Source of the DNA: Nonomuraea soli | Lineage (GTDB): Bacteria > Actinomycetota > Actinomycetes > Streptosporangiales > Streptosporangiaceae | Reading direction: 5' to 3' | Length of the DNA stretch: 64,000 nucleotides | Assembly: GCF_013761175.1 (NCBI RefSeq) | Contig: NZ_JACDUR010000002.1 | Span: forward strand, 440,816 to 504,815 | Shown: positions 59,333 to 64,000 of the stretch, one piece after another | Layout: each line of letters opens with the position of its first letter | Position numbering within the stretch: the stretch's first letter is position 1 | The notes under the pieces: generated by a model | Database searches by the model: none | Told to the model about the DNA's origin: nothing | What the model saw: the letters and a program-made list of their open reading frames with translations, nothing else | Position numbers and translations under genes: made by a program

Positions 59333-59336
<4 letters not shown>
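58680..59336 (+). CDS. Unrecognised 218-aa protein of the NRPS cluster
   Basis: A soluble protein with no signal peptide. Conserved-looking stretches are GPVCPYTQASLERGLFRLAV near residues 58-77, LKDTYVADGLMIGEFHPGP and PVPMLVIRHMVATDLPFLAD. The single CPYT Cys plus His residues in GEFHPG and IRHM could form an active or metal site. I recall a DUF (possibly DUF6875) with similar motifs but am not sure. ATG at 58680 overlaps the monooxygenase stop, and its stop overlaps the terminal NRPS start, so it belongs to the pathway. Confidence 0.7.
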
Positions 59337-63597
<4,261 letters not shown>

Positions 63598-63601
<4 letters not shown>

Positions 63602-64000
63602 GCAACCACACGATCAGGTTCGCCCTGGTCTGGACGGCCTCGTTGGTGTCGGCGGTCGGATCCGGCCTCACCGGCTTCGTCCTGGGCGTGTGGATCTACA
63701 CCACCACCGGCTCGCCCACCCAGTTCGCCGCGGCCATGCTCAGCGGGATGATCCCCGGCATCCTGATCGGCCCCTTCGCCGGGGTCGTGATCGACCGGTT
63801 CGACCGCCGGCGGGTCATGGTGCTCACCGACAGCCTGGCCGCCGCCTCCACCGCCGCCGTCGCGGTCCTGGCCGCCTCGGACGCGCTCACCGTCTGGCAC
63901 GTCTGCGCGGCCTCGGCGGTCAGCGCCGCCTGCGGCACCTTCCACATCACCGCCTACCAGGCGATGACCCCGCTGCTCATCCCCGACAAGCACCTGGCGA
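63598..64000 (+). CDS. MFS transporter, 3' part beyond the window
   Basis: The first 134 residues of a major facilitator. Membrane segments alternate from ALVWTASLVSAVGSGLTGFV onward. The cytoplasmic A-motif between segments 2 and 3 reads GVVIDRFDRRRVM. It resembles exporters of the EntS type that accompany NRPS clusters. ATG overlaps the NRPS stop by 4 nt (ATGA), so it is in the same transcript and probably exports the product. Truncated only by the window edge. Confidence 0.85.

Overview
The window is GC-rich, densely coded DNA from an actinomycete. GTG and TTG starts, 4-nt stop/start overlaps, a SigK/RskA pair, a mycosin-like protein, a Methyltransf_19-type enzyme and CebR/CelR-type operators all fit a filamentous actinomycete. 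A Streptosporangiaceae member such as a Nonomuraea relative is a guess from gene content, not a demonstrated assignment. No rRNA, tRNA, CRISPR array or insertion sequence was seen.

Left part (1-36 kb), mostly household and accessory operons. From the left edge: a 16-bp tandem repeat; an opp/dpp-type peptide ABC operon on the minus strand (274-6684); metNIQ (7155-9607); a secreted basic protein, a C39-like peptidase and an acyl-CoA ligase (9750-13005); several small proteins; an HtrA-type protease (14383-15768); and an ABC-2 exporter operon with its own winged-helix regulator (15856-18368). Next comes cydA-B-D-C for a cytochrome bd oxidase whose CydA lacks the usual Q-loop. It is divergent from a padR gene, and two PadR-type inverted repeats cover both start codons. 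These are followed by a HAAS-like membrane protein, a pentapeptide-repeat membrane protein, a secreted LTD/endonuclease-phosphatase-family nuclease, thioredoxin, a SAM methyltransferase, class II DAHP synthase, a mycosin-like protein with no catalytic residues, and sigK-rskA behind a SigK-type promoter that appears to make a leaderless mRNA.

Right part (35.7-64 kb), the most interesting region. Four transcription units carry the 14-bp palindrome TGGGAGCGCTCCCA, the known recognition site of LacI-family cellobiose repressors (CebR/CelR). They are a phosphotransferase-fold kinase (one mismatch), a five-gene Opp-type ABC importer (36939-42538), an operon of ketoacid dehydrogenase E1-alpha, E1-beta and E2 with an aldose epimerase (42522-46390, minus), and a divergent non-ribosomal peptide synthetase (NRPS) cluster that starts at 46663 and runs off the right edge. 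In the last two units the operator lies immediately after a TTGACA/TANNNT promoter. A further perfect copy lies inside the coding sequence of an NRPS condensation gene, in a patch of AT-rich, rare codons. This resembles the CebR control of thaxtomin NRPS genes in Streptomyces scabies.

The NRPS cluster encodes a starter acyl-AMP ligase, C-PCP, a free PCP, MbtH, free C, A-PCP (pocket code reads as glycine), C-A-PCP, a free C-like protein with an altered active site, a kynurenine 3-monooxygenase homologue, an unrecognised 218-aa protein, C-A-PCP-reductase and the start of an MFS exporter. The inferred product is an acylated short peptide released as an aldehyde or alcohol, made when plant-derived cello-oligosaccharides are sensed. 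The repressor gene itself is not in this window.
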